A stretch of DNA of 64,000 nt from Triops longicaudatus (Eukaryota; Arthropoda; Branchiopoda; Notostraca; Triopsidae), in the NCBI GenBank assembly GCA_022885665.1, contig JAGQDJ010000055.1, positions 248,001-312,000 on the forward strand, given 5' to 3'. Of the stretch, positions 63,954 to 64,000 are shown piece by piece. Below the pieces are notes generated by a model. The model was not told the DNA's origin. It worked only from the letters and a program-made list of their open reading frames with translations, and did not search any database. Made by a program: the position numbers and the translations under genes. Within the stretch, counting starts at the first letter, position 1, and each line of letters begins with the position of its first letter.

Positions 63954-64000
63954 ATGCCTGAGCTAATGGCGTACAGTCGAGGCCAACTCTTTGGAAGAGG
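63954..64000 (+). CDS. Partial 5' coding exon cut by the window edge
   Basis: A near-ideal acceptor (ACTTGTTTGTTTCAG) is followed directly by ATG at 63954 and MPELMAYSRGQLFGR, open to the window end. An untranslated first exon upstream is implied, perhaps the GC-rich block at 63110-63320. The fragment suggests the start of a basic, perhaps RNA-associated protein, but 15 residues do not identify a family. Confidence 0.4.
   Translation, partial: MPELMAYSRGQLFGR

Overview
This is a eukaryotic nuclear window of moderate to low GC. Its genes are split by many short GT-AG introns, with Kozak-type starts and AATAAA poly(A) signals. The gene set (SURF4, a PRL phosphatase, a RUSC-family RUN protein, a ZNF395/ZNF704-family C-clamp zinc finger, RAMAC, a CUB-trypsin protease and NAPRT), together with a degenerate TTAGG-like stretch and hAT- and pogo/Tigger-like repeats, points to an invertebrate, most likely an arthropod. 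Species is not resolvable by eye. No prokaryotic operon, CRISPR array or integrated virus was recognised.

Layout. 1-8.7 kb: AT-rich DNA with transposon ends and one possible short coding exon at 4.69 kb. 8.7-9.9 kb (+): SURF4, an ER cargo receptor, five exons. 10.7-13.9 kb (-): a secreted acidic granin-like protein, with an hAT-like MITE inside its last intron and one splice junction that does not keep frame. 15.6-16.7 kb (-): PTP4A/PRL phosphatase. 16.7-31 kb: gene-poor, repeat-bearing DNA. 31.1 kb (+): a probable start-codon exon of an unresolved gene. 36.4-43.7 kb (+): a RUSC-family protein of about 1434 aa with a RUN domain but no visible SH3. 45.3-46.8 kb (+): a protein with a USPL1-type N-terminal Cys4 motif and an AT-hook but no peptidase. 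47.7-52.9 kb (-): ZNF395/ZNF704-like factor, eight exons. 54.8-55.6 kb (+): secreted CULT-domain protein. 55.7-56.0 kb (+): RAMAC, only 100 bp downstream. 56.4-58.4 kb (+): CUB-serine protease with a TATA promoter. 59.1-62.6 kb (+): NAPRT, eleven exons. 63.1 kb (-): a probable terminal exon converging on NAPRT. 63.95 kb (+): a probable start exon cut by the window edge.

The genes are unrelated housekeeping, secretory, signalling and NAD-salvage loci, not a functional cluster. The observations most worth pursuing are the secreted CULT protein with a retained aromatic cage, the possible LC8-binding and basophilic-kinase motif arrays in the RUSC protein, the USPL1-type zinc motif without a protease, the altered WPD loop of the PRL phosphatase, and the granin-like gene. 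Exon boundaries were assigned by eye from splice consensus, reading phase and family resemblance; no alignment was run.
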